Below, piece after piece: positions 50,077-59,527 of a DNA stretch of 64,000 nt. The notes beneath the pieces are model-generated. The model had not been told where the DNA came from. It did no database searches and saw only the letters and a program-made list of their open reading frames with translations. Position 1 is the first letter of the stretch. Every line of letters starts with the position of its first letter. This stretch comes from CAILZL01 sp963748005 (GTDB lineage Bacteria; Pseudomonadota; Gammaproteobacteria; Steroidobacterales; Steroidobacteraceae). Location of the stretch: positions 310,001 to 374,000 of the forward strand of contig CAVVHH010000003.1 of assembly GCA_963748005.1 (NCBI GenBank). The letters are read 5' to 3'. The translations under genes and the position numbers were made by a program.

Positions 50077-51335
50077 TCCGTGGCGTGCAAGCGCGCCATC
50101 TTCACCACATTGTCAGCGGTTTGCATGATTTCGACGGCATAGGGGCCTAGTTTCAAGCTTATTCCAGGCTCAGGAATGGCTTCCAAGTGCTCGAAAATCA
50201 AGCCGTTTAGGGTTCTGGGTCCGTCGGTGGGCAGGTTCCATCCCAACGTCCGGTTCAATGTTCTGATGTTAATGCTGCCACTCACGACATAGCTGCCGTT
50301 GGCTTCCTGGTGGATCTCGCGATGCAGGGTGGCAGGATCCGTGGTGAATTCACCGACGATCTCTTCCAGCAGATCTTCCAGAGTTACCAGGCCCTGAACG
50401 TCACCGTACTCGTTGACCACGATCGCGATGCGCCGCCGATTACGCTGGAAATTGAGCAGTTGGGTGTTGAGTGAGGTGCCGGCCGGAACAAACAGCGGTT
50501 CACGCGCACGTGCCAGACCAATCAGTTCATCCTTGCCCAGTTCGCCGTGTGCCAGATGTTGCGCCACGACCTTGAGATGAAGAATGCCGATCATGTTGTC
50601 CAGCGTGTCTTCGTATACCGGGAGGCGAGTGTGGGGGCTGGAGCGCAACTGCTCCAGGATATCGTCCCAGTCGTCGCTGGCATTGATCGCGGCAATGTCA
50701 TTACGGGGGATCATGATGTCTTCGACCGTAATCTTCTCCAGATCAAGGATGCTGGTGAGCATCCTCTGTCGGTCCTTGGGTATGATGCCAGCGGCCTCTG
50801 CGACTACGGTTCGCAGCTCATCACTGCTTAATGAATGGTGGCTGACCTCCTGGGCACTGACGCCAAAAATCTTTAGCAGCGAGTTTGCAGCGAGATTGGC
50901 GCACCAGACCACCGGATACAGCACCTTGTCGAGCACCACATAGACCCAGGATGACGCAAGGGCCAAACGTTCCGGATGCAGGGCGCCAAAAGTCTTGGGG
51001 GCCAGATCGCCAAAGACAAACATCAGGATGGATGCCACGCCGGTAGCGGCCACCAGTCCGGATTCGCCGTACACGCGCAACGCCAGAACGGTTGTGAGGG
51101 TGGCGGTGCCTACATTGGCAAAAGTATTGCCTAGCAGGATGACGCCAATCAGTCGGTCGGGCTTGGTCAGCAGGTGCTCGGTGAGTTTGGCGCTGCGGTT
51201 GCCGGACTGGGCTTTGTGCCGCAGCCGATAGCGGTTGAGGCTCATCAGCGCGGTTTCGGTGCTTGCGAAGAAGGCGGAAACCAGAATCATCAGCAAGACG
51301 ATCAAAACCAGCAGGCCTATCGAAATGTCGTTCAA
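50073..51335 (-). CDS. HlyC/CorC-family transporter (CNNM-CBS-CorC)
   Basis: An inner-membrane protein of the CNNM/CorB family, associated with magnesium or cobalt transport. Residues 1-185 hold a DUF21 membrane domain with about four helices (SAFFASTETALMSLNRYRL), followed by two CBS domains (VEDIMIPRNDI, HTRLPVYEDTLDNMIGILHLK) and the CorC_HlyC domain (SYVVSGSINIRTLNRTLGW). TTG start at 51335, which fits the usual N-terminus. Downstream of ypjD on the same strand, as in E. coli. Confidence 0.93.
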   Translation of the reverse strand: MNDISIGLLVLIVLLMILVSAFFASTETALMSLNRYRLRHKAQSGNRSAKLTEHLLTKPDRLIGVILLGNTFANVGTATLTTVLALRVYGESGLVAATGVASILMFVFGDLAPKTFGALHPERLALASSWVYVVLDKVLYPVVWCANLAANSLLKIFGVSAQEVSHHSLSSDELRTVVAEAAGIIPKDRQRMLTSILDLEKITVEDIMIPRNDIAAINASDDWDDILEQLRSSPHTRLPVYEDTLDNMIGILHLKVVAQHLAHGELGKDELIGLARAREPLFVPAGTSLNTQLLNFQRNRRRIAIVVNEYGDVQGLVTLEDLLEEIVGEFTTDPATLHREIHQEANGSYVVSGSINIRTLNRTLGWNLPTDGPRTLNGLIFEHLEAIPEPGISLKLGPYAVEIMQTADNVVKMARLHATD

Positions 51336-51424
51336 CGGAGCTGAACCTGTGTGATCGGAAGAAGGCTATGGTCGCATTCGTGTGGCGCGCCAAGCAAGGA
51401 ATGATGAAATTCTTTTAAAATCAA

Positions 51425-52237
51425 TTATCCCCAATGACGTCCTAAGACGACTTCAAGCACAACTTTGGAGCCGAAATAAGCCAGCCCCAGCAACACAAAG
51501 CCGCCGAGTGTCCAGCGGGCCGCAACACGCCCCCGCCAACCCAGACGCCAGCGCCCGATCAGCAAAATGCCAAGAATCAGCCAGGCAACGCAGGATAGCG
51601 CCACCTTGTGTGCAAGATGTTGGGCCACCAGATCTTGCACAAATATGAATCCGCTGAACAAGGTGAGCGTGAGCAGGGCAAAGCCGGCGGATATGGTCTG
51701 GAACATCGCTGATTCCAAGGCTTCCACCGAAGGCAGCTTACCCATGACACCCAGCGGTTGATGTCTGCGCAATCGGCGGTCGAGTGCAGACAGCGCCAGT
51801 GCGATGGCTGCGCCCAGTGCGATCAAGGCATAGGCAACAATGGCAATCACAATATGGGCTGCCAATTCCCAGCCAGACTGGCTGGTAACAAAATCCCTGG
51901 AACCATCATCCGTGATGGCTGCAGCCAGACCGGCACACAGCAGTAGTACTCCGGTCAGAGCGGCAAACCGGGGCCGCCGCCACGTGGTCCACACGCTGAT
52001 GATGGCAATGATCCATCCGACCAGCGACGCGGCTTCGGGGGTATTCAGCGCCAGTTCGGTACCACCGAATAGCGCTCGATACAACAGATACCCATGCAGC
52101 AGCACCCCGAGGCCGGCGGTGGTGAGCCCAGTCACGAGCTTGCCGTGCATGGCGCGCTCCGGGTCTGGCTGCCACACCGCCGCAAACAGCCACAGACAGC
52201 TGCAGAAATAGATGGCAAATACCGCAAGCGAAAGCAT
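51425..52237 (-). CDS. ypjD: Cytochrome c assembly-like membrane protein YpjD
   Basis: A CcsA/CcmC-related membrane protein of unknown role that is regularly divergent from ffh. The 270 residues from MLSLAVFAIYF have about eight helices. The family haem-handling motif is weak: tryptophan-rich segments are present (GWELAAHIVIAIVAYALIALGAAIALAL), with histidines in ELAAHI and AQHLAHKVAL. Start 52237 is preferred; an in-frame start at 52291 would add 18 hydrophilic residues. Confidence 0.88.
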   Translation of the reverse strand: MLSLAVFAIYFCSCLWLFAAVWQPDPERAMHGKLVTGLTTAGLGVLLHGYLLYRALFGGTELALNTPEAASLVGWIIAIISVWTTWRRPRFAALTGVLLLCAGLAAAITDDGSRDFVTSQSGWELAAHIVIAIVAYALIALGAAIALALSALDRRLRRHQPLGVMGKLPSVEALESAMFQTISAGFALLTLTLFSGFIFVQDLVAQHLAHKVALSCVAWLILGILLIGRWRLGWRGRVAARWTLGGFVLLGLAYFGSKVVLEVVLGRHWG

Positions 52238-52385
52238 GTGAATCGTTGTTGCAGGAATGTGAGTTGAGGAAATACGACCGGATGATGTCACATCCAGAGG
52301 CGGTTCTTAAAGCAAGCAGTATGTGACGTCTGCGAGGCATATGGCTAACATGACAGATCATATCGAGCGCTGACGGGGCATTGAC

Positions 52386-53741
52386 GTGTTTGACAAGCTG
52401 ACAGAACGACTGCAAGGCGTGGTGGATGGTTTGCGGGGCAAGGGACGGCTGACCGAAGACAACATCGCTGATACGCTGCGGCAGGTGCGCATGGCCCTGC
52501 TGGAAGCCGATGTTGCGCTGCCAGTGGTCAAGTCGCTCATTGAATCCATCAAGAGCAGCATTGTCGGTACTGAGTTCGACAAGGCCTTTACCCCCGGTCA
52601 GATCCTGATTCGCAGCATTCATCAGGAACTGATCAAGGTTCTGGGGGAAGGGGTACGCCCGATCAATCTGCGCGCGCAGCCGCCCGTGGTCATTCTGCTG
52701 GCTGGTTTGCAGGGTGCCGGCAAGACCACCACCGCGGGCAAGCTTGCCAGGTGGCTGAAAGAGAACGAGCGCAAGAAGGTGCTGCTGGTCAGCACCGACG
52801 TTTACCGGCCTGCCGCCATTTTGCAGTTGCAACGGTTGGCGGAACAGCTGGGTGTTGGCTACAAGCCCTCTGATCCCAAACAGTCACCGGTCAAATTGGC
52901 AGAGGATGCACTGCTGGAAGCACGTCAGTCGCTGTACGACGTACTGATCGTCGACACCGCAGGCCGATTGCACGTGGACGCAGAGATGATGAGTGAGGTG
53001 CAGCAGATTGCGGCAGCGGTGTCACCGCTGGAAACGCTGTTCGTGGTCGACAGCATGGCGGGTCAGGATGCGGTCAATGCGGCCAAGGCATTCGGCGCGG
53101 CACTGGAGTTGACGGGTGTGATCCTCACCAAGGCAGATGGCGATGCACGCGGCGGCGCGGCGTTGTCAGTGCGTCAGGTGACCGGCAAACCCATACTGTT
53201 CATTGGCGTCGGCGAGAAAACCGATGCGCTGGAAGTGTTTCACCCCGAACGGATTGCCTCGCGCATTCTCGGCATGGGCGATGTGTTGTCGCTGGTGGAA
53301 GATGTTACGCGCCAAGTGGATCGCCAGCAGGCAGAGAAGCTGGCCGAGAAGCTGCAGAAGGGCAAGGAGTTCGATTTCAACGACCTTCACGATCAGCTGC
53401 AGCAGCTGGAGAAAATGGGCGGTTTGTCCGCAATGCTGGACAAGCTGCCCGCCAAGCTGGCCAACAAGGCGGCGCAAGGTCAGGTTCCGGATGATCGGGA
53501 AATTCGCCGGCAATTGGCCATCATTCGTTCGATGACGCCCAGAGAGCGTCGTTATCCCAAGTTGCTGGATGCGTCGCGCAAGCGCCGGATTGCTGGTGGC
53601 TCAGGGGTGCATGTCTCGGAGATCAATCGCCTGCTGAAAAGCTTCATGGAAATGCAGAAGATGATGAAGGCCATGTCCAAGGGCGGCATGAACAAGCTGA
53701 TGCGGGCTTTTGGTGGTCGCATGCCCAAGCCATTCGGCTGA
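52386..53741 (+). CDS. ffh: Signal recognition particle protein Ffh
   Basis: GTPase that with 4.5S RNA targets nascent membrane proteins to FtsY. The 451 residues show the N domain (MFDKLTERLQGVVDGLRGKG), the G domain (GLQGAGKTTTAGKLA, DTAGRLHVD, LTKADGDARGG) and the methionine-rich M domain (about 325-440; FMEMQKMMKAMSKGGMNKLMRAFGG). GTG start. A strong terminator follows. Confidence 0.98.
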   Translation: MFDKLTERLQGVVDGLRGKGRLTEDNIADTLRQVRMALLEADVALPVVKSLIESIKSSIVGTEFDKAFTPGQILIRSIHQELIKVLGEGVRPINLRAQPPVVILLAGLQGAGKTTTAGKLARWLKENERKKVLLVSTDVYRPAAILQLQRLAEQLGVGYKPSDPKQSPVKLAEDALLEARQSLYDVLIVDTAGRLHVDAEMMSEVQQIAAAVSPLETLFVVDSMAGQDAVNAAKAFGAALELTGVILTKADGDARGGAALSVRQVTGKPILFIGVGEKTDALEVFHPERIASRILGMGDVLSLVEDVTRQVDRQQAEKLAEKLQKGKEFDFNDLHDQLQQLEKMGGLSAMLDKLPAKLANKAAQGQVPDDREIRRQLAIIRSMTPRERRYPKLLDASRKRRIAGGSGVHVSEINRLLKSFMEMQKMMKAMSKGGMNKLMRAFGGRMPKPFG

Positions 53742-53765
53742 GTTCGCGCTGAAGATCAGGCAATA

Positions 53766-53799
53766 AAAAAGCCCTGGCAGGTATCTGGCAGGGCTTTTT
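53766..53799. terminator. Bidirectional intrinsic terminator
   Basis: AAAAAGCCCTG (53766-53776) pairs with CAGGGCTTTTT (53789-53799) around a 12-base loop that can pair further (GCAG/CTGG partly). T runs on both strands. It serves ffh (plus) and the glrR operon (minus). Confidence 0.92.
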
Positions 53800-53813
53800 G
53801 TTTACCGGAAGTC

Positions 53814-55208
53814 TTAGCGCTGTTTGAATTCGTCGGGAGTCAACGAGTGACGCGACAACAGTTTGTAGAAATCGGTGCGATTGCGTTTGGCCAGACGCGC
53901 TGCCTGACTGACATTGCCAGCGGTGATTTGCAGGATCTGCGACAGATAATTGCGCGTGAACTCATCGCGTGCCTCATCAAATGACGGCAGACGGGCGGGG
54001 CCCACGCCCAGCGCGGTCTGTACCAGCTCGGCACTGATAATAGGGCTGTTGGCCAGTGCCACATTCTGCCGTACCACGTTTTCCAGCTGCCTGACGTTGC
54101 CGGGCCAGTCGGCACTGACCAGCAGTTCAACTGCTTCGGGGGCGTAGATGAAACGCTGATGGCCGGTTTCCTTGGAGATGCGATCCAGGAAGTGCGTTAC
54201 CAGCAGTGGAATGTCTTCTCGGCGTCGTGCCAGTGACGGGACTTCGATATTGACCACATTCAGACGGTAGAACAGATCTTCACGGAACTGACCGCCCATG
54301 ATGAGCTGCTTCAAGTCGCGATTGGTGGATGAAATCAGGCGCACGTTTACCGGAATCGCATCAGTGCTGCCAACCGGACGCACTTGCGATTCCTGTAATA
54401 CGCGCAGCAATTTAACCTGCAGTCGCATCGGCATGTCACCGACTTCATCAAGCAGGATGGTGCCGCCGTCGGCACTCTGGAACAGACCGACATGGTCCTG
54501 AACCGCACCCGGGAAGGCGTCTTTCACGTGTCCGAACAATTCGCTTTCAAGCAGGTTCTCGGCCATGGCGCTGCAATTGACCATGGCAAAGGGTTTGCCG
54601 CGTCGTGCGCTGGCCTTGTGAATGGCACGCGCCAGCAGTTCCTTGCCTGTGCCACTCTCGCCGGTAATCATCACGCGCGCATCGGTGCCTGCCACCATGT
54701 GTGCTTGAGACAGTTTTTCTTCCATCACTGAACTGCGAGTGATGATCTCGGCGCGCCATTCTTCGGCACTATCGGCAAAGCCGGAAACTTTCAGGGCTTT
54801 TTGCACCTGATCCAGCAATTCCTGTTTGTCGACCGGCTTGGTAAGGAAGGCAAAGGCGCCGCTTTGTGTGGCTTGCACGGCATCGGGAATGGTGCCGTGC
54901 GCGGTCAGGATGATGACGCGCAGGCCGGGCGCACGACTCTGGACTTCCTTGAGAAGGCCAATGCCATCCATCTGGTCCATGCGCAGATCGGTGATAACCA
55001 GGTCGGGGCGTACTCGCGCCAACGCAGCCAGCGCTGCCAGGCCATTTTCCGCTGCTTCGACGTCATAATTCTCGGCGCGCAGACGAATGGTCAGCAGGCG
55101 CAACAAGCCGGGGTCGTCGTCAACGACCAGCAGGCGGGGTTTGCGTTTGGCTTGGGGTGTCACGGTTACCGGAGTCACGAGTCCCAGTGGGCGTAGTGCT
55201 GCGTTCAC
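53814..55208 (-). CDS. glrR: GlrR-type response regulator (sigma-54 activator family) with altered GAFTGA loop
   Basis: Receiver domain (LLVVDDDPGLLRLL, phosphoacceptor Asp74), AAA+ domain (Walker A GESGTGKE at 183-190, Walker B GGTILLDEVGDM, sensor FREDLFYRLNV) and Fis-type helix-turn-helix (GNVSQAARLAKRNRTDFYKLLSRH). This matches GlrR/QseF, which in E. coli activates glmY with sigma-54. The sigma-54 contact loop, normally GAFTGA, is DAFPGA at residues 230-235 (54504-54521). The GTG start at 55208 overlaps qseG by 89 bases; GTG 55163 is an alternative giving a 44-base overlap. Confidence 0.94.
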   Translation of the reverse strand: MNAALRPLGLVTPVTVTPQAKRKPRLLVVDDDPGLLRLLTIRLRAENYDVEAAENGLAALAALARVRPDLVITDLRMDQMDGIGLLKEVQSRAPGLRVIILTAHGTIPDAVQATQSGAFAFLTKPVDKQELLDQVQKALKVSGFADSAEEWRAEIITRSSVMEEKLSQAHMVAGTDARVMITGESGTGKELLARAIHKASARRGKPFAMVNCSAMAENLLESELFGHVKDAFPGAVQDHVGLFQSADGGTILLDEVGDMPMRLQVKLLRVLQESQVRPVGSTDAIPVNVRLISSTNRDLKQLIMGGQFREDLFYRLNVVNIEVPSLARRREDIPLLVTHFLDRISKETGHQRFIYAPEAVELLVSADWPGNVRQLENVVRQNVALANSPIISAELVQTALGVGPARLPSFDEARDEFTRNYLSQILQITAGNVSQAARLAKRNRTDFYKLLSRHSLTPDEFKQR

Positions 55209-55782
55209 TGATGGATTTCTCTATATCTTTGATCGCATCCAGCTTTTGCTGGGCCGCGTCGAGGGCCTTACGCAACTTGTTCAGTTCTTCGGTCTGCGCC
55301 TGCAATCGACGATCAGAGTTTGATTGCGCATGAGTTCTATCGTCGACTGTCGCATTCAGCCGACGCATATCTGCCTGCATCTTCAGCCATTCATTGGCGA
55401 TTGTAAGCATGGTAGTTGCGACGGCCTGTTCGCCGACGCTGATGCGTTCAGGGCTTGCCATGACCTGTTCCAGTAACCGCTTGCCCTTCACCGGGTCCGA
55501 GTTCGGATGTCCCGGCATGGCCAGCGCCATGGCGTAGCGCAGCACATTCAGCGTGGTCGGTGCCTGAATGTAGTTCTGTTCAGCGGCATAAAAAACGTCG
55601 CTTTGACGCACGCGATCCGTACTTGAGAGCCCTGACAGCATTTCCACGTAACCGTCCAGAACCGAGCTGGACTGGACGATCACGGCCGGTGCAGGCGGTT
55701 TGGCGGCTGGCACCAATGACTCACAGCCGCTCAAGCAAAGACAAATGAGCAGCAGTCGCAGTGAGGCGCCAAGCTGCATCAT
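55120..55782 (-). CDS. qseG: QseG-like lipoprotein
   Basis: A 220-residue lipoprotein (lipobox LCLSGC, Cys20) lying between glrK and glrR, the place of qseG (yfhG) in enterobacteria, where it is an outer-membrane lipoprotein acting with the GlrK kinase. The middle (about 45-125) is helical (VLDGYVEMLSGLSSTDR). Residues 150-190 form a coiled coil (QAQTEELNKLRKALDAAQQKLDAI) and the tail is Thr/Pro-rich. ATG 55782 overlaps the glrK stop (ATGA). Sequence similarity to QseG is weak to the eye; position is the main evidence. Confidence 0.82.
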   Translation of the reverse strand: MMQLGASLRLLLICLCLSGCESLVPAAKPPAPAVIVQSSSVLDGYVEMLSGLSSTDRVRQSDVFYAAEQNYIQAPTTLNVLRYAMALAMPGHPNSDPVKGKRLLEQVMASPERISVGEQAVATTMLTIANEWLKMQADMRRLNATVDDRTHAQSNSDRRLQAQTEELNKLRKALDAAQQKLDAIKDIEKSISERSTTPTGTRDSGNRDTPSQTQTPPAGR

Positions 55783-57236
55783 GCTGCAGCCACCGCACGT
55801 GGTTTGAGAGGCATGCGGACGCGAAAGTGTGCACCGGGGAATTGACCATCCATAATTTCTATCTTACCGCCATGGGCTTGAACAAACTCCGACACCACTG
55901 ACAGGCCGATGCCGGTACCTTTGAGGTGACCCGATACGGGTGCGCGCCCTGAGTAGAATGCCTCGAAAACCGCAGCGCGTTCCGATTGCGCGATACCGGG
56001 GCCGGTATCAGCGACATCCAGCACCAGTTGTTCCTGCTCGGTATGCGCATGGACGAACAGGGTGCCCCCTCGCGGGCTGTATTTCAGTGCGTTGGACAGC
56101 AGATTGTCGAGAATAAGCTTCAATTTGGCCCGGTCGGCATGCAATTCGATGTCATCCACTTTGAGTTCCAGGCGCATACGCTGCGCCAGCAATGTCAATT
56201 GATGCGTTTCCAGCGCTGACTTGACCAGTGGCCGCAAGCGAAACTGGGTGAGTTCCAGACCAGTGTGGCGCGTCTGCCAGGCACTGAAGGAGAGCAGATT
56301 CTCGATCAGCTGCTGGAGCCTGATACTGTTGTCGCGCAAGATTTCGCCTACTTCACGCTGACCGCTGGTCAGCTCTCCGACCGCGCCATCCAGCAGCAGT
56401 TCAGTGCCTTCGCGTACCCCGGCCAGGGGCGTTTTGAGCTCATGCGACATGTGTCTGAGGAAACGGTTGCGTTCCTGGGCGATTTCCAGCAGACGCGTGC
56501 GCAGCCATTCAAGCTGCTGGCCGAGTTTGCGCAGGTCCGAGGGGCCACGCACGGTAATTGCCTTGGAGAAGGTGCCTTGGCCCAGTTGATTGATGGCTTC
56601 ATCGATTTGCCGGATGGGGCGCATGATCAGGAACGTGAACATGCCCACCAGCCCGGCAGTGATCAGAATCACCCCGGCGGATTGCCACAGCAGGTAGCGC
56701 TGGGTTTCATTTGTCGACGCTTCGATATGCGACAGCCCGGCTTCAATCTGCTTGCTGGCTTCATCCGACAGCGCCGTAGCCGTATCCGAGAGTGTAACAA
56801 ATGCATCATTCAGCTGCGGCGACTGTGAATTGTCGGGGCTTGCTTTGAGTGTGATAAGTTGTTGATACAGGTCGGCTTCCGCTTTGCTGAGCGCGCGAAT
56901 CTGTGCGTTCAGTACACTGGTGCCGCCGACGCTGGCGGCAATGCTGTTCAAGGTGGACTGAAAACCCTGTCGGGCTGTGCCGTACACAGTGAGGTACGAC
57001 TCATCATGCAGCAGCTGAAACAACCGCGCATTGCGCTCCATGCTGGAGATGTGCTGAAACAACTGCTGGGTGTGATGGGCGGAATCGACACCGCTGCGTA
57101 CCAGTGCCCGGCTCTCGTCAGCCAGGTCGCGCACCTTGATGGACGAAACGATGACGGCGAACAGCAGCGGCACGGCGACCAGCGCAAAGCCGATGAACAT
57201 CAGGTCAGTCAGGGAGCGGGGCCGCCAAAGGTGCAT
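55779..57236 (-). CDS. glrK: GlrK-type sensor histidine kinase
   Basis: An envelope-sensing kinase. It has two membrane helices (about 15-32 and 188-206) around a helical periplasmic domain with many Leu/Ala heptads, HAMP (207-258), the phosphoacceptor box FLRHMSHELKTPLAGV, and the ATPase domain (LILDNLLSNALKYSPRGG, VADTGPGIA, LKGTGIGLSVV). The 485 residues match GlrK/QseE. It heads the glrK-qseG-glrR operon, 88 bases from the convergent-side neighbour galE. Confidence 0.94.
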   Translation of the reverse strand: MHLWRPRSLTDLMFIGFALVAVPLLFAVIVSSIKVRDLADESRALVRSGVDSAHHTQQLFQHISSMERNARLFQLLHDESYLTVYGTARQGFQSTLNSIAASVGGTSVLNAQIRALSKAEADLYQQLITLKASPDNSQSPQLNDAFVTLSDTATALSDEASKQIEAGLSHIEASTNETQRYLLWQSAGVILITAGLVGMFTFLIMRPIRQIDEAINQLGQGTFSKAITVRGPSDLRKLGQQLEWLRTRLLEIAQERNRFLRHMSHELKTPLAGVREGTELLLDGAVGELTSGQREVGEILRDNSIRLQQLIENLLSFSAWQTRHTGLELTQFRLRPLVKSALETHQLTLLAQRMRLELKVDDIELHADRAKLKLILDNLLSNALKYSPRGGTLFVHAHTEQEQLVLDVADTGPGIAQSERAAVFEAFYSGRAPVSGHLKGTGIGLSVVSEFVQAHGGKIEIMDGQFPGAHFRVRMPLKPRAVAAA

Positions 57237-57324
57237 AGCCGGGCATTGTAGGGCAGTAAACAGGCGAGGACACGCGGGTGCGCGGGAATTTCACCCAGCG
57301 TGTCAGCTGCGCGGTGGGTCCCGG

Positions 57325-58320
57325 TCAGTTTTGCAGGAACTCCGGATGTGCCAGCAAATGCTTTTCCCAGGCCAATTGCGATTTCGCAATGACCTCCAGG
57401 CTGTCGAAACGGGGCTGCCATCCCAGCACTTCCCGCACCTTGTCAGCCTTGGCTACCAGAGCGGCCGGGTCACCCGCGCGCCGGGGTTCCTCGACGATGG
57501 TCAGTTCACGGCCACTGACCCTGGCGACGGTGGAGAGTACATCCCGGACGCTGAAGCCGCGACCGTAACCAACATTCAAGGTGGTGGAAGCGCCGTTGGC
57601 ACGCAGATAGCGCAACGCATCCAGATGTGCGGAGGCTAGATCCTCCACATGGATGTAATCGCGAACACCGGTGCCGTCGGCGGTTGGGTAGTCGGTGCCG
57701 AACACGTACACTTTGGGCCGCACGCCAACGGCATGCTGGCAGGCGACCTTGGTCAGCAGCGTTGCGTTGGGCGCAGAGTGGCCGATCCGGCCACCGGGAT
57801 CGCTGCCACCGACGTTGAAGTAGCGCAGGATGACATGCCGCAAGGGGGTTACCGCGCACAGGTCCCGCAGCATGATTTCGGTCATCAGTTTGGAGGCACC
57901 ATAAGGATTGATGGGCGCCGTGGGCGAATCTTCGCTGGCAACACCACTGGCTGGCAATCCGTAGACAGCGGCTGTGGAGGAAAACACGAAGTTCTTGACT
58001 CCCGCATCGCGGCAACATTGCAGCAGATTGCGCGTGGCGCAGGTGTTGTTGCCGTAATACTTCAAGGGATCCGAGACTGATTCGGGCACGATGGTGTGCG
58101 CGGCAAAGTGCATCACCGTGTTGATGCCATGCTCTTCCAGTATGCGGGATACCAACTGTTTGTCAGCGGTATCGCCAATCACCAGCTTGCCGTGTAACAC
58201 CGCACTGCGATAGCCGGTGCTGAGATTGTCCAGCACCACGACGGATTCACCGCGTTCGCCCAATTGCCGGACGACATGACTGCCGATATATCCCGCACCG
58301 CCGGTTACTAATATGGTCAT
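57325..58320 (-). CDS. galE: UDP-glucose 4-epimerase GalE
   Basis: Interconverts UDP-glucose and UDP-galactose (or the N-acetyl forms) for lipopolysaccharide and polysaccharide. The 331 residues begin with the NAD motif GGAGYIGS (7-14), have the catalytic pair in SSTAAVYG and YGASK (Tyr140, Lys144), RYFNVGGSDP and DYIHVEDLASAH. ATG 58320 is the family start; the frame extends 22 codons further upstream. Isolated from any other nucleotide-sugar genes here. Confidence 0.95.
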   Translation of the reverse strand: MTILVTGGAGYIGSHVVRQLGERGESVVVLDNLSTGYRSAVLHGKLVIGDTADKQLVSRILEEHGINTVMHFAAHTIVPESVSDPLKYYGNNTCATRNLLQCCRDAGVKNFVFSSTAAVYGLPASGVASEDSPTAPINPYGASKLMTEIMLRDLCAVTPLRHVILRYFNVGGSDPGGRIGHSAPNATLLTKVACQHAVGVRPKVYVFGTDYPTADGTGVRDYIHVEDLASAHLDALRYLRANGASTTLNVGYGRGFSVRDVLSTVARVSGRELTIVEEPRRAGDPAALVAKADKVREVLGWQPRFDSLEVIAKSQLAWEKHLLAHPEFLQN

Positions 58321-58515
58321 GCCTGAGTTACCTTGTCCTGTCTGTGAATGTGATTTGCACAAATTTCTGCTGGCGCATCGCAGCATAGATTGAACAATAA
58401 TGACAAGCTTTCAATGTGCTTATCATTGAACTGGCTCCCAGACCAGACAGTTTTACAACCCATCACCGGGCCACCAGTTGTTGTCTGACCTGCCGGAAGC
58501 TACCTCGGATTATCA

Positions 58516-59505
58516 ATGCAGCGTGCCGATACACATCCCTTCGATCGCCTGACACCCGATTTCATCGTGGCCGCTGCGGAGGCCATTGGACTGCAGAGCG
58601 ACGGACGGATGCTGGCGTTGAACAGCTATGAAAACCGGGTCTATCAGGTCGGCATCGAAGACGCGGCACCGGTGATTTTGAAATTTTACCGTCCCGGGCG
58701 CTGGAGCCGAGCCGCGATTGAGGAAGAACATGCCTTTGCCCAGGAACTGGAACAGGCAGAGGTGCCTGTCGTGGCGCCGCTGCGTGTGGGAGCGCAATCG
58801 TTGTTCGAGCGCGAGGGGTTTCTCTATGCAGTCTACCCGCGTCAGGGAGGACGCTGGCCGGATCTCGGCACTGCTGAAGACTGGCGATGGCTGGGGCGGT
58901 TTCTCGGGCGAATTCATGCCATTGGACGTCGGGGACGTTTCCAGCATCGATCGCGACTGGACGTCGAGCATTCTGCCGGTGACGCGCGTCGCTACCTGCT
59001 CAAGGAAGGTTGGATACCTGATCATTTGCAATCCGCCTATGCGTCAGTCACCAAAGACTTGATCGAGCACATGCAGGTGCGATGGCAGGGCGCTGGCGAT
59101 GTAGGTCTGTTGCGCCTTCATGGCGACTGTCATCCGGGCAATGTATTGTGGGTGGAAGGTCAGGGGCCGCATTTTGTCGACCTTGATGATTGCATGACGG
59201 GACCGGCCATTCAGGATCTGTGGATGCTGGTGTCTGGTACCCAGTCAGAACAGGCCGTGCAACTCAGTGAATTGTTGACCGGCTACACGCAGTTTGCCGA
59301 TTTTGACTACCGCGAGCTTGCCTTGGTGGAAACATTGCGTACTCTGCGCCAGATGAATTACGCCGCCTGGCTGGCGCGTCGATGGGAGGATCCGGCGTTT
59401 CCCAGGGCGTTTCCCTGGTTTGGCGAGAATCGCTTCTGGGAACGTCATGTATTGGATTTGCGCGAACAGCTGGCTGCGCTCGATGAGCCCGCGCTCGTGT
59501 TGTAA
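58516..59505 (+). CDS. srkA: Stress response kinase SrkA (YihE)
   Basis: A protein kinase of the aminoglycoside-phosphotransferase fold, protecting E. coli from programmed death under stress. Signatures: LNSYENRVYQVG, VILKFYRPGRWS (nucleotide lysine), catalytic loop LHGDCHPGNVLW and metal motif FVDLDDCMTGPAIQDLW, and the C-terminal LRQMNYAAWLARRW. The 329 residues match YihE. In E. coli it precedes dsbA; here a lipoprotein gene follows instead. Confidence 0.95.
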   Translation: MQRADTHPFDRLTPDFIVAAAEAIGLQSDGRMLALNSYENRVYQVGIEDAAPVILKFYRPGRWSRAAIEEEHAFAQELEQAEVPVVAPLRVGAQSLFEREGFLYAVYPRQGGRWPDLGTAEDWRWLGRFLGRIHAIGRRGRFQHRSRLDVEHSAGDARRYLLKEGWIPDHLQSAYASVTKDLIEHMQVRWQGAGDVGLLRLHGDCHPGNVLWVEGQGPHFVDLDDCMTGPAIQDLWMLVSGTQSEQAVQLSELLTGYTQFADFDYRELALVETLRTLRQMNYAAWLARRWEDPAFPRAFPWFGENRFWERHVLDLREQLAALDEPALVL

Positions 59506-59527
59506 ACAGTAGGGTGGAACAAGCTTA

